Below are positions 1 through 11,728 of a stretch of 64,000 nt of DNA, piece after piece. The first letter of the stretch is position 1. Each line of letters opens with the position of its first letter. The notes under the pieces are model-generated. The model was not told where the DNA came from and ran no database searches. It was given only the letters and a program-made list of their open reading frames with translations. Source of the stretch: Lepidonotus clava (Eukaryota > Annelida > Polychaeta > Phyllodocida > Polynoidae); NCBI GenBank assembly GCA_936440205.1, contig OW387146.1:49900426-49964425 (forward strand), given 5' to 3'. The translations under genes were made by a program, and so were the position numbers.

Positions 1-2
1 GA

Positions 3-368
3 GATTTGATATATGATCAAAATATTCTGCATGTGAACAATCAGTTACAAAAACTTCAGAATGATGCCCTGCAAATTGTTTATAATCAATATACTGTTTC
101 ATTACTACAACGTCTTAGAAATGAAACCCTTCCTTGTAATGCTGATATATTCACCTTATATTTTAGAAGGAAATAGCATTTGAGTTTGTATGGTTATTCA
201 CTCATACATAACCCTAGCTATGTAGTTGCTAGGGGAAGCGTTACTAGACATAATGATGGTTCTTCGTTTATAATGCCTAAGATAAACAATAAAAGGTGCT
301 ATCGAAGTATCATTTACAGAACTGTTGATCAATGGAACTCCTTGCCTTCCAGAATAAGGAATAGCTAG
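3..368 (+). pseudogene. 3' end of a LINE reverse transcriptase ORF
   Basis: The window opens inside the C-terminal tail of a non-LTR retrotransposon ORF2. One frame runs from base 3 with a single internal stop near 174. The pieces LLQRLRNETLP, SLYGYSLIHNP, VTRHNDG and the closing VDQWNSLPSRIRN are the pattern seen after the RT domain in CR1/L2/Jockey-type LINEs, where a Trp-Asn-x-Leu-Pro motif lies near the end of the protein. The 5' part lies outside the window. It resembles the tail of the LINE ending near 24.66 kb but is not the same copy. Clade assignment is by pattern recognition only. Confidence 0.7.
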
Positions 369-570
369 TCAAAATGATCCCTTAAAATCTCTGTGGAACT
401 TCTTTTTATTCATCCATATGTATAATTATTCTTCTTACTGACTGTTATATTTGAGCCTTAACATCCTTTACTCTACTTGCTCACCCATGCTCCTAATTAA
501 TGGCTTTCATAATGGTATTCATAATGTGTTTGCACCATTCCTGTATTGTCTGAATGAGCCCATACCAATA
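369..570. other. unannotated spacer
   Basis: LINE 3' flank and short AT-rich sequence up to the inverted end of the next transposon. No gene seen. Confidence 0.5.
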
Positions 571-610
571 GTGACCCGATCTGACATAAGGAGTCGCATG
601 CCGCAGAGAT
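571..610 (-). repeat. terminal inverted repeat of copy A (3' end)
   Basis: GTGACCCG, then AGGAGTCGCATGCCGCA, matches the 32-bp inverted ends of copies B and C with several substitutions. The four bases outside it are AATA, comparable to the A/T-only flanks ATAT and AATT of the other copies. Confidence 0.55.
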
Positions 611-1399
611 ACGATTTTCAGTTAGTTAGATATGTTGTTCAGTTCAAAAAGAGCTTCATTTTGATACCAAGATTGTGTTTGTACGACGATTAGGGGTGAA
701 GTTAGGTTTTTCCCTATACGCGGTAGGCTGGAAACTTGATTCTGAGAAAAACGCGATTGAAGTTTTTATGTGCGGTGTTCAGTTCACCCGGTCGGAATTC
801 CTTAGATACCACTAGAAGTTTTTGTCCCACCAACTTGAGACTTGAGAGATAAATTGTAGACTAGTTGAACTACAAAATACTCTGAAATAATGCTTTAGAA
901 ATGGAAACTTTTATCATGACGGTCTTGTAAATATAGGGTACAATTCCTATAAATCTGCTTCTGAAAATGAAAAACTTAACCTAGAGGGCAAGCTCAAACA
1001 GTCACAATACCTGTTCTAGAAGGCTGAATTGAAGTCTCAATGACTTGTACTGGGTCTATGGGAATATTCAAGTGTATTTCAGCCCGTTTTACCATAGATA
1101 ATAAGTGTCACAGTTCCAAGTAAGTTCCATAAAAGTTGAAACATCATAAAACAACTTCATTAAACTGGGAGTCTAAAACAACCCCAAGGGCACAAAAGTA
1201 CTGATAAAATAGAAGATTTGAAGTATATACAGGTATATTCTAGTTTATGATTCTAGTTGCTAGAGGATGTGGACCAACCACAGCCCCGTCCCCGACTTTG
1301 GTTGCGTTTACATTTGAGTGGGGGAGTGGCCTCCAGGGAAGTGTCTGAGTCTGTTTCCATTTCACGTTGCATTTGGGCAGCTGTATCTGAGTCTGGGTC

Positions 1400-1690
1400 C
1401 TCTGAGCCCAAGTCCGGGGTTTGCCCTCGACCCTGACCCCGACCTCGACCTCGACCTCGACCTTGACCTCGACCTTGACCTCGACCTCGACCTCGACCTT
1501 GACCTCGACCTCGACCTCGACCCTGACCTCGACCCTGACATCGACCCCGACCTCGACCCCGACCTCAACCCCGACCCAGACCCCGACCCAGACCTCGACC
1601 CCGACCCTGACCTCGACCCCAACCTCGACCCCGATCTCGACCTCGACCCCGACCTCGACCCCGAACTCGCCCTCGCCCTCACCCCATTCC
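1400..1690 (-). repeat. hexamer repeat encoding the (Gly-Arg)n tail of copy A
   Basis: On the minus strand the unit is GGTCGA with variants. In the frame that continues from the core this reads Gly-Arg repeats and then QTPDLGSEDPDSD before the stop at 1253. The other frames give Val-Glu, Ser-Arg or Asp-Leu repeats, which are shadows. The homologous tails in copies B and C use GGCAGA or GGCAGG for the same dipeptide. Confidence 0.7.
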
Positions 1691-3492
1691 TCTACCACAT
1701 CCCCGTTGTGGAGCCTCTTCCTCCTCCTCCCTGCATCTCCACCTCCACCTGCTCCTGAGAGCATCTGGTGATGGGTCCTGCCACCTCAGTGCCTCTGCTG
1801 CAGGCTCAGGTTCCATGGGCTTGGGGCACATAACGTCTTTGGTCTCCTCTGTGCAGAAGTCTCTGATGTTTTTGAAGAGGTACCACTGCCGACAAAGGGG
1901 AAGATGTGACCGGTGGTAGGACCGTTGGGACGGCTCCAGGGTCCACAGTAAGCACATCCATTTCTTCCGGTTCAGAGTCAATGTACTGTGGGACGGTTAC
2001 CTTCCCGGAGCTGTTTGATGAAAAGATAAATTGGTGATACTGCTTGAACCCTATTATTGGCTGGGTGAACAGGATCAGGAAGGCTTGTCAGTTATAAGTT
2101 GGGACGTAGACGACCCCACCTTCTGACCCACACAGCTGAGGGATGTTGACTTCTTTTTGGATGCTCTCCCGGACCGTCTTGGCCAGGTTAGCAAGGAAGG
2201 ACACCTCAGCACGGCGGAGCTACTGCATGAGGAGACCGAAGCACCAGTCGGGGGCAAACTTCATGTGGCCGGTTATGAGAAAGTTCAAAGTGATCTGCTT
2301 ATGCATACCAGTCAGGACCCGTCACATGAGATGGCCAATCACATATTTGTTCTTGTTTTGCCCACTGCAGTTGTCACAGTGGAGGTCGAGGGGCCGTTCA
2401 ACGAGGGAGTAGGTGCCAAAGTAGTGGTGGAAGTAGGAGATGACAGCGTTTGAACCCTTGCTGCTGCAGTGGGACTCATCAATAAAATAGTTTACTTGAT
2501 GGGGGATGGCTTCGGCACATAGCCAAAGATGCCTACTTTGCGTGGGATGAGGAAGTAGAGGGGTCCTGGCTGCATGGGGGAGGAGGGGAGATGGACCTGC
2601 TGTGCGTAGTCGAAAGATACATGCACCTGGATGTCAGAGGAGCAGGGAGCGTGTGGCCCGAGCGCCGGGCAGCCTGCCTCCGTATATGCCTGCTTAGCAG
2701 CGGTAGTCAGTTCCTGGTAGAACTCCCGCTCCTTGGCCACCACATCCAACTTTGCCTGCTTAACTACTTCAGGGAGGTTAGAGGAGTAGGAGATCTCACT
2801 GTTGTTCCTCTGACACTCCCAGCACAGGTCAGTCATGGGGCAAGAACACACAATACGGGGTAGCAACTGGCGCCAAAGGTTACGGAAGGTGGTCAAGGCA
2901 ACCTGACGGTGGGCGTCCCCTATTGCCTTTAGATACTGGAGGGGAGGAGGAGGATGTCGTCGCATTTGTGCGTGGAGACTCGGCCGGGGAAGATGAGGGC
3001 ATGGGTTGCGGTGTAGGAGTTGATAAAATCTACCACACGGCGGATATCTTCGAGGTTGAGGGAATTGGTGTTGGCCTTGCGTCCGCCGGACATTTTAGTA
3101 TGAGATATGACCCTGTGCTCCCGGTACCACTGGCTGATGGCGGTCATCTTGTTGATACTGCAGCTGAAAAACAAGAACACAAAACTTACAACTGGGAATG
3201 GAATAAGCTTTGACATAACAGGTTGGGTTACATGTGTACATGTTAATAAGTTACAGCAGAACACAGGTTTGGGAACTACTCAGACAGAGAACGTTAGATG
3301 CAGAGATGAATTATTACCTGTAGAGAAAGAGCAGGGTGTCCCGGCAGACCTTCTTGCCCCAGTCAGTGTAGTGGCTCCGTTGGTGCTGCCTCTCACCCTT
3401 GCCCTTTCGCCCCTTCTTCCAGGTCGACAGCCTTGGCAAGGTGTCAATACAGGCACTTGTAATGCCCAACAGGAGCATGTCCTTCTCCCCTG

Positions 3493-5030
3493 AAATGGAA
3501 ATCTGACACAGAACCTTAGTGATTTACAAGCGACCGACTTTGGTAAAAAAAAGAAGTTTAAGAACTGTACGCTCGGATCTACTCCCGAGGTCACTGAGGT
3601 TTCTGGGCCTAAAATATGATGTCGATGTCACAGAGGTAAAGTTACACCTCTAGGTGGTCATACAAGTGTTAAGGCAACAGGGTAAAATTCTTATATATTA
3701 TTCTTATATAAAATTATATACAATAAAAAGTTTAACTAAAGGACCTATGCAAGGCTAGGCTTGGGTTGTGGTCAGGTCCAAACAACATGTAACCAAGGAA
3801 GTAGTGGTAACTAGGCCACCAGGGCAGGGCTGGTTACAAACACCCTTTGTGTCAAAGACTCTCTGCCTGACCACTGACTGAGTAGGACCTGGCCCACCTG
3901 TACTCTCTGCCACCTCACAATAGGACACACCTGTTCTCTGGAGACTAAGGTATTTTACATTTTCTAAAACCTCCCAACAGGTTCAATAGGGCCAGCCTTC
4001 CTACTCCTGTTCCCCTGCCTACTTTTATAATTTAGGGTGAAGGTTACCTGTGCATGTATTAGGGTTAGACCAGGCTCAGGTTAGCATTAAGGTTTTATAT
4101 TGTCAGACTACATGGGTTATTTGTATTTGTTCTAGGGCTGGACAAGGTATTTTTATAAGAAGTAGGGCATGGTTTATTTGGAGCATTGTCCATGAAGGCA
4201 GTAGTGGACATGTATCCAAATTTAAGTTAAACTTTTCCATGTGCTTAGGGTCTTGCCCAGACTTGTTCAGCCCTATTGTACCCACCAGTGGGGCTACAGT
4301 TTAAACACAGCTTTAACTACAAGGTTTTTGCAATCAAAGAAAAGGTAGTTCTAATCATGTGTAGGAAGTTTGCAGGTTGCAGTTTGCAGTTTTATATTTT
4401 TAATAACTTGGGCTGTGACTGGGTAGGGACATGTCCAGATAGGTCCAGCCTAAGAGTGAAAGTAGACAGTCAATGAAGCTACATTCACCAATTTTATTGT
4501 AAAAGGTTTTTGACACTCTGTAGTGGCTAATATATATATATATATATAGTGATCCCGGTTAGAAATGAATTATGTTAATGTTTGTGATGTTTAATAAAGT
4601 TGAGGACTTTGAGAGTTAAGGAAATAAGTTATGAAGTAACCCAGCCACTTTGATCTATATGACAATTATTCAAGAAAGTTTTAGCATGTATAACTAGGAT
4701 TCGGAAATAAAATTAATGTTCAGTTTTTAATGGAAATGCTGTTGTGTTGTCTCTGTGGAATGTCCTAGAACCTCTCTGTTATGACCTTAGCAACCAGTAA
4801 ACTAATGGTTGGTTACCAGGCTGTAGGCAACCTAACTACACAACACAACTACACAACACAACTACACAACAACCAACATTTCTCACACACAATAATTTAC
4901 AGATACTACATCATAATTATTATATAATACCCATATGCATTAATGCATGTTAAGTAATCATGCTTTTCTCAGACATGGGTAGTTTTCACATAGGCATTTC
5001 TCATACATAAAACACCAACACACCTGCATG
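3493..5030. other. intron 2 of copy A, unannotated part
   Basis: No coding signal seen. It holds a short (TA)n run at about 4531-4548 and three copies of an ACTACACAACACA-like unit near 4835-4870. Confidence 0.5.
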
Positions 5031-5049
5031 TTCAGACATGCCCACCAAC

Positions 5050-5960
5050 TGTCAATCTCACTTGCTGTCACTCTCAGACTGTCACACCTACTGTCACATA
5101 CCTGTGGCACACACTGTCACACCCACTGTCACATCCGCTGTCACATCCCTGTGACACACACTGTCACACCTACTGTCACACACATTCTGTCACACACATT
5201 CTGTCACACACACTCTGTCACACACACTCTGTCATACATCCTCTGATACACACACACTGATACACACTGATACACAGTGATGCACATAGTGATGCACACA
5301 GTGATGCATACAGTGGTACACAGTGACACACATTGACACACAGTGATGCACATAGTGATGCACATAGTGATGCACACGGTTATGCATACAGTGATACACA
5401 GTGACACACACTGATACACAGTGATGCACATAGTGATGCATGCAGCGATACACGGTGACACACACTGATACATAGTGATGCACATAGTGATGCACATAGT
5501 GATGCACACAGTGATACACACAGATACCCACACCGATGTGCAGTGATACACACACTTATACACACACTTATACACACACTTATACACAGTGATGCATACA
5601 GTGATACACACAGATACACACACTGATACGCAGTGATACGCACATTTATACACAGTGATGCACACAGTGATGCACACAGTGATACACAGTGATACACACT
5701 CCGATATGCACTGATACACACAGTGATACACACAGTGATACACACTCTGATACACAGTGATACACACACTTATACGCAGTGATACACACACTTATATACA
5801 GTGATGCACACAGTGATGCACACAGTGATGCACACACTGATACACACTGATACACACACTTATACACAGTGATACACACAGAAACATAGTGGTACACATA
5901 CACCAATACACACTCACAGATGAACATACGTGTTTATACCTACATCTACACGGTGTAATT
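5050..5960. repeat. minisatellite, CAGTGATRCACA-type unit
   Basis: About 900 bp built from CAGTGATACACA and CAGTGATGCACA variants, roughly 10-12 bp per unit and often paired. It is preceded by a related CTGTCACAC stretch at 5060-5235. It yields long Cys-Ile-Thr-Val frames on the minus strand that are not genes. It lies between exons 2 and 3 of transposon copy A. Confidence 0.85.
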
Positions 5961-6830
5961 ACACGCACACGCACCTACACACTTGCCTTGCCCCCCTTGC
6001 ACAAGTATTATAGATAACTAACTATCTGTGTTTAATTAGACCATTTATTAACCATTATTAGCATGGACATCGGACACACCTGGAGTCAGCTGGGCGACCT
6101 CCTGCCGTTTGTCAAGATGCTACACCGTCGAGAACTGGACAGAACACGGGCCGTTGTTGTGGTACCTACACGAGCATCTAAACATGACGAAAGTCTACAT
6201 TAATGTCAAAGATAGGTGAGGGCACCCCTATAGATTGAATTAGGTTCATTAGATGGCCACTGAGAACTTTTGATTAGGCCTGAGAGAGCATAATGGTTGA
6301 CGCTGTCCATTGTTTACATGCGAGTCGCCATTAACTAGGTCAAAGCATCATACTTTCAGTAATTGTTGATTTTGAACCTAAAGACAGTTAGAAACATGAA
6401 AATAATTACGGCATATCTTAGAAAACATGTTTCGGCAACTTTTGATGGCAGGATAGGTCTAATGGTTCGGTATTTATAGGAATTTTAAAACGACACAACT
6501 CAGATAATTTCGATCAAAAGTCGCAAACAAGCATGGCCGACCTAAAGTTATCGCAACTGTCAGTCTCCTCCTGCAGCAGTTGTTCAGTCGGATCAGGGTT
6601 AATCAGGGGCTCATCCTTGTCCTCCCGTAGATCCTGAGGCCCCTCCAAAGCCTCTATCTCCTTTTCAGACATGGTAGCATCCTCCTCCCCCTCCGATAAG
6701 TCCCCATCATCCTCGGCAAAGACGAAGTAATCCTACACGAGTTCCCACCATTGATCGTCGTTAGCGCCGCCATGAAGATTAGTCCGAACGATCAACTCAT
6801 TTGTCGGATTGGGTAATATTATGATAATTT

Positions 6831-7373
6831 CCTCAAGACAGTTGTATAATACAAAATTAACTAAAGCAATTTGGTTGAAAGATTGCTCTTAAATTTCTAA
6901 AATGCAGCTTTATTTGTTGGTCCTTTTCCCAATGTTAAAGCCTGTCAGCCCAACCTATAATGTCCAACCCTATATTGCCCTAAAATACAGCATTTTGATT
7001 GGCTGGCAAACCTGCAAATCTGTCAATTGATAAAGTCTAAGAAATAATAATGTTCAAACAGAACTTGAGCAGAGAGAAAAACATAATTCTTGCTTGCTTC
7101 AGTAACCCCAACTTTTGGAAACAAGGATGGCTTATACAGTTATTTTTTCTGACCCTTTGTCAGAACCTAGGATAATACCCAAAGATGGATGGGCTTATTG
7201 ATCTGTCAGTTACGCTCATCGTTGGATATGGCAACCGTGTATTGCATTCTTTGGAAGGAAGGCAATTAAAATCAAATTTTTTAAAAAAAAGTTCAGCGGT
7301 TTTTTTTTGTTGAGAATACCTATTATCTTTTGTCTTATTTTGTCTTATTTTGGCAATTACTTATCCGTTAGGC
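6831..7373. other. unannotated; probable 5' flank of a LINE
   Basis: AT-rich with no clear ORF or inverted end. The last 100 bases may be the 5' UTR of the LINE ORF1 that starts at 7374. Confidence 0.4.
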
Positions 7374-8814
7374 ATGGACTTTAACACATTGTCAAGTAAG
7401 TATCATGGCAGGCATGACGGTCAGGATACTATAAATAGCCCAACGGGTACCTAGTCAGATCCTATACTCAAACCTACATCAACATTTGAAGATGTTGTCA
7501 TATCGGTAGCTAAACTAACTTTAGAACTGAATAAGGGTCAAAAAACAGTCAATGACAAACTAACATAACTGTCATTAAAACTTGATGAACAAGAAGAACT
7601 AGTAGAAATGAAAGCCAAAGAAGCGGAAGCTAAATGGGATGAAATGATTGCCAAGATTGATAAATATGCAGCCAAAAATGCTATTTTTAGAAAAGATATT
7701 GATAGCCTGAATGGTCAATTTCAAGAACACATCAAAATAATTCAAGATCTCAGATGGAACATAACAAAACTAGAGGAAAGATTAGGTGCTGTTGAAACAG
7801 GTAAAAGACCAGGTAACAATCTCGACTCATAGGTTCCTAAGTTGGAACAAAGCCAAAGAAAAAGCACTATAATTATAGAGGGGCTATACGAAGACCCGAA
7901 CCTTCCACTTCGAAAAAACACTTGACATGCTTTTTCGGGATATGTCATTCCCCTTCAACAACAGTGTATGTGACATGTGACCTTACCTATATTCGTGGTC
8001 TCAAAGTAGAAGGTGCCAAGAGTAAACCTAGACAAGTGGTATTAAATTTCTACAATGTACTGAACAAAAGTACGGTCTTGAAAAATTTATATAAATTAAA
8101 AGGCCAGTACAAATGGAGCAGAATATTGATTAGTGACAATTTTACGGAAGAGGTTCGAAATCAGAGAAAGGATTTGCATGCACTAGCCATGTACATCAAA
8201 TCACAAAAAGTTGAAGCCCAAGTCGACGGAGATACCCTATGGGTACGTGGTCTAAGATTCAATTACAGTGACATACACAAATTGGCCCCTGAATTCACAA
8301 TGGAGAACGCCAAAACCATAGAAAATGAACATGGTATATACTTCCAATCTCACCACTCCCCACACTCAAACCTACATGAAGCCCCGTTCAAATATAAGGG
8401 AGAAACGTATTGTCATGTTGAACAAGCATTCAAAAACAAGAAATGGCAAACATGGTCCACCAGAAATATATGCAGAATGAACATTTGAAGTGCATATTAT
8501 TGGACTCTGAGAACAAACATTTCTATGAGGCGACGAAAACAAATGGTTGGGGCTGTGGATGTACACTTGGCGAGTTACACAAATTTGACCCGGCGCAAGT
8601 GGAAGGCAACTGGTTAGGTGAATACATTGAACAGGCATGCACAATGTCTCAGACTGCAGGAAACCTAGCCATGTCTAACCACGTCATATTATTTGATTCC
8701 CGTGGCAGGGACCTACAATGTGTTGCACTGAAGTCCAGTGGAAAAGAATTATTATATTCTTTGGAAATTAATATTAACTGTCGTAAACTCTCCAGTATTG
8801 GCAAGAGTGCATAG
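7374..8814 (+). pseudogene. LINE ORF1: coiled coil, L1-type RNA-binding module, NADAR domain
   Basis: The start is the ATG at 7374 (MDFNTLSSKY). The frame has two early stops and then runs through a charged, coiled-coil-like stretch (7608-7830). A frame change leads to the part starting near 7970 with KPRQVVLNFYNVLNKS and WSRILISDNFTEEV, which matches the RRM and C-terminal domain of L1 ORF1 proteins. From 8333 follows GIYFQSHHSPHSNL, then GETYCHVEQAFKNKK, the N-terminal half of a NADAR domain with the EQA motif. After an internal loss of about 45 codons comes KYMQNEHLKCILL, FYEATKTNGWGCG and GNWLGEYIEQ, its C-terminal half. The sequence then continues into VILFDSRGRDLQ, which looks like the Ser-containing block I of an SGNH hydrolase. 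RNA-binding and NADAR assignments are by motif. Confidence 0.7.
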
Positions 8815-9790
8815 TGAATCAAGTGACGCTAATGTGTGAGCTAGGTGCAGAGCGGCACCACTGTCCTGTGGCTTAGGTATAGTGTATAGGGTTGTCGTGG
8901 ATGATGACGCCCCCACGCGGAAATGATTGTAACTGAGTTAGTTCGCTCCTACAGGTACACACAGGTACGAAAGGGACAAGAGTGCAATAGGAAAGACTGT
9001 TAGGGAACGTTATGATCTCGGTGTACGAAATGCCCACCTAAAGAGAATACTATGGGATAAAGGGTCTTGTCATCTACGTTAGCTTTTATGTAGAATTAGG
9101 AGTAGAACTAGTTTGATGTAAGTAAGAATGAGAAGTATGAAAGATAGAGAAAACACTATTACAAGTGTTAGGGTATATGCGTATAGTGCCAAGCCTTTGG
9201 CTGGCGCTATATAAGCAGTATGAGACTTAGGATAGATGAGCAGACCAATATAGACTTCGATCAGAACACATGGGAGCAATAGTCTAACAAACGGACCATA
9301 ACAGGTAGTGCTGAGACTGTAGTAACCGCTACAACTAACCCTAGGTGATAGTAAGGATTGGAACAGCTTAGGCTTAGCCTTACGGACGGAGTACTGGAAG
9401 TGACGGAGACTCTACTGATGGTCTCCGGCACTGGTAGACGGGAGGTGACTCCCCCATCAGTTGCTGAGTGTGTAGACCTCGAAAGGGGAAGCTTAACCAT
9501 AGCTATACCAGGTTGGAATGTTACTGATGTGGTTAGCATTGTGAGATGGATGGTATATATTGTATGGATGAAAAGACTGTGTACTTGTATCTTCAGACTG
9601 TCTACATGGATATAATAAAATTGCCTCTTGCCAAGCGTGTGTTCTTTGTACAGGAATGAGCCCCTTTACTTAGACTCTCTACCACTGAAGAACAGACGAA
9701 TATCCGGAATAAGATCTAACTGGATTAAGAACGAAAGCTAGCTAATACCACAAACAATAATGAAGAAGGCCGCTAATTTAAAAGTAACTG
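8815..9790 (+). mobile_element. solo-LTR-like insertion (old)
   Basis: It has a TATA box (TATATAAG, 9208-9215) and an AATAAA at about 9615, followed by CCAAGCGTGTGTTCTTTGTA, which resembles the corresponding part of the LTR at 23573-24241. Its ends and target duplication could not be fixed, so limits are approximate. No internal coding region. Confidence 0.45.
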
Positions 9791-9959
9791 TCTTTATTAA
9801 TACATCTTCAAGTATTAAAGCACAAATGACGTGCAATAAACATCATGCAGTCTAACGAACTATCGAACATATCTACATAAGATACAAATAAATAAGAACT
9901 ATATTAACGAAACATCATCGATATTAATAAAGACGAATAAACACCAGTCTATAATGGCT

Positions 9960-10240
9960 CTCATTATTGCATATATTACATGTATTTCCCAGGAGCTACC
10001 CTCAAAATATTGGCGGATTATGCCAACCAGCATGCAAACAATTTTCCTGACAATATTATTTACATCGTGGGCAGCTGCAACAACATTAAGACACTCCGTG
10101 CAAATCCACGCAGAATCACATACAAGCACACAAGCTTTGAGGCCCTCTCAACCCACCTGCTCGACTCACGTCATAACATTGCAGCTAAGTTAAAGGGATT
10201 TGGGACTGACCACACCCAGGCCACATGGTGTGAAAATCTT
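9960..10240 (+). pseudogene. SGNH-hydrolase-like remnant of the same LINE ORF1
   Basis: In the frame open from about 9960 the peptide contains YFPGATLKILADYA, then NFPDNIIYIVGSCNNI. These have the shape of SGNH-hydrolase blocks II (a conserved Gly after Pro) and III (Gly-x-x-Asn), with the usual spacing. Read with VILFDSRGRDLQ before the LTR-like insertion, they suggest that this ORF1 carries an esterase-like module after NADAR, as ORF1 of some CR1-type LINEs does. It is degenerate. Confidence 0.45.
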
Positions 10241-11103
10241 AGGAGCTTGAAATTCTATTTGTGTATAAAATATCTTTTATTTCCAAAGAAATTGAAACTT
10301 GTCCACAAAGATTTTAACATAAAATGGGATAATAAGAGATTTACAGGGGAATTTATTATATAGGAATATACAGGAAATGTCATATTTTTGTGTTTCTAAG
10401 GAATGTAGCTCTTTAATTACGAAGGTGATCCCCACTTTTCTTTGCTGAAATATATTGCTAAAGGTCCATAGATGATATTCAACCATGTTTTATTACTATA
10501 TGCTGGTTAAATTTTTCAGGAGATGAAGAACTAGTGTTTTCCCATAGAAACCCATAGTAAAACCTAATTTTTGCACACCCATTTATCTTGAAAATGAATA
10601 CGGTGACATGTGTTTTTTATCATGGTTATCTATTCCCATGGTATTGGTCTAACCTCGCAAATCATCTCAAGGCTATGTGCTGGTTCATTTAGAAATCAGC
10701 TAGACAGTCCTTAATCCCTTTAAAGGCCTCCAAGCCATTCTCTACCTTTATTTTTTGCCATTTAATTGGTGTTGATTTGTCAAGGGCAGTTCCCTCAATG
10801 TTACATAGGCAATGGGAGATTGATGAAGCCGTAATGGAATATAATAGACACGCTACAGGTATCAACACCAGGAATAATGTGTGGTCTCTATGGTTTGCAA
10901 CCCCTGTACATCACAGAAGGCATTAACAATCATCCTCTGTTTTAATGGAGATTGGAACTATAATGCATATATGAACATTATCTATTAATTAGTTGCAATT
11001 CATGTCTCTGTTTTTAATGGAGATATTGAACCATATTGATATTTTTTTAATCATCATCGTACAAACATATATAATCATAATAACAAATGTCATCTTCTTA
11101 TAT
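10241..11103. other. unannotated
   Basis: AT-rich sequence with only short chance frames. No repeat or gene recognised. Confidence 0.5.
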
Positions 11104-11135
11104 GTGACCCGTTTTAGCGAAATGAGTCGGATGTC
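11104..11135 (+). repeat. left terminal inverted repeat of copy B
   Basis: Thirty-two bases pair with 15497-15528, with five mismatches. The conserved inner block is GAGTCGGATGTC. Confidence 0.8.
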
Positions 11136-11728
11136 GTGGAATGTCAAACTGAGATATGGGCCTCCGAAGTCATAGTTTGCATTTTTTATCGAAAATGGTT
11201 TTTTATTCAAATCTCCTATATCAGAAGTCTTCCCCAACAAAATGTTAGCCTCCAAAGCCATCTCTAAGTCCCTCTAACTTAGCCCCAAAGACGCACAGCG
11301 CCTCAGTGATCTGAAACAAAAGACCCTCGCTTCACGCCATGTTCCCCTAAGTTCACGGCTCGCCTGTCTGTCTGGATCCCAGCCCAGCCCAAGGTTCCGG
11401 GTACCTGCTGAAAGGGCGCGAACTGAACTGGCCAATCACAGCCTCAGATTTGGAATTTGCAACTGCAAGGACCAATCAGAACGTGTTCTCACGATCATCG
11501 TCCCATAAACAATTGTTGTCAAGGGGGTCATGTGTGCGGAATGTGACGCGCTGATTGGCTGAGAGGCCTCATGTGCCTTCCGGTTTCGGTTGTTGATGAA
11601 ATTTAAAGGGACGCATGGCGAGCAGGACGGACGAGCGACATCACTTCTCCAACGATTTTAAGCTGTTTTAATCCTGGATCACTGCTGGATTTTGATGTGG
11701 ATTACCTCCCAACACCATCTGGAAGGAC

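Larger units (their letters stand above)
1253..6800 (-). pseudogene. transposase-like gene of copy A (IDES / CDNCSGQNKN family)
   Basis: Five parts can be followed on the minus strand. Exon 1 (about 6800-6542) encodes an acidic N-terminus ending DSCDNFR. Exon 2 (6177-6080) is Cys-rich, CSCRYHNNGPCSVQF. Exon 3 (3489-3318) contains EKDMLLLG and ERQHQRSHY. Exon 4 starts at 3157 and runs into the core and tail. Exons 2 and 3 have exactly the lengths (98 and 172 nt) and splice phases of copy B. Core motifs are DLCWECQRNN, FDYAQQVHLP, IDESHC and CDNCSGQNKN, and the tail is a Gly-Arg repeat. At least six stops or frame changes make it dead. The family resembles proteins I recall as DUF7869-type, probably RNase H-fold transposases; that name is unverified. 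Confidence 0.7.
571..6830 (-). mobile_element. TIR DNA transposon, copy A (divergent family member)
   Basis: This copy belongs to the same family as those at 11104-15528 and 26182-28655 but is clearly more diverged. Its 3' inverted end starts at 571 with GTGACCCG, followed by a GAGTCG block that lines up with GAGTCGGATGTC in the other copies, and then by a similar AGTTAGATAT stretch. The coding exons run on the minus strand from about 6800 down to 1253. The opposite inverted end was searched for up to 7.3 kb and not found, so the 5' limit is approximate. A 0.9-kb minisatellite at 5.05-5.96 kb lies in intron 2. Confidence 0.65.
7374..10240 (+). mobile_element. LINE fragment, NADAR family, ORF1 region
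   Basis: A decayed 5' piece of a LINE of the same type as the copy at 19.19-24.85 kb. It contains ORF1 only, split by an LTR-like insertion at about 8.8-9.8 kb. After the insertion an SGNH-like stretch resumes near 9960 and fades by 10240. No endonuclease or RT follows. Confidence 0.65.

Noticed and set aside
1240-1764. Long Val-Glu, Asp-Leu, Ser-Arg and Thr-Ser repeat frames
   Set aside because: They are alternative frames of one hexamer repeat; only the Gly-Arg frame continues the transposon gene.
5050-5960. CRISPR-like array
   Set aside because: Units are too short and contiguous, with no unique spacers, and the DNA is eukaryotic. The same applies to 60.5-63.4 kb.
5204-5974. Cys-Ile-Thr-Val-rich proteins on the minus strand
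   Set aside because: Translations of a short tandem repeat; no start context or conserved domain.
6831-7373. Second inverted end of transposon copy A
   Set aside because: No GAGTCGGATGTC- or GGGTCAC-like block was found; the 5' end seems lost or too diverged.
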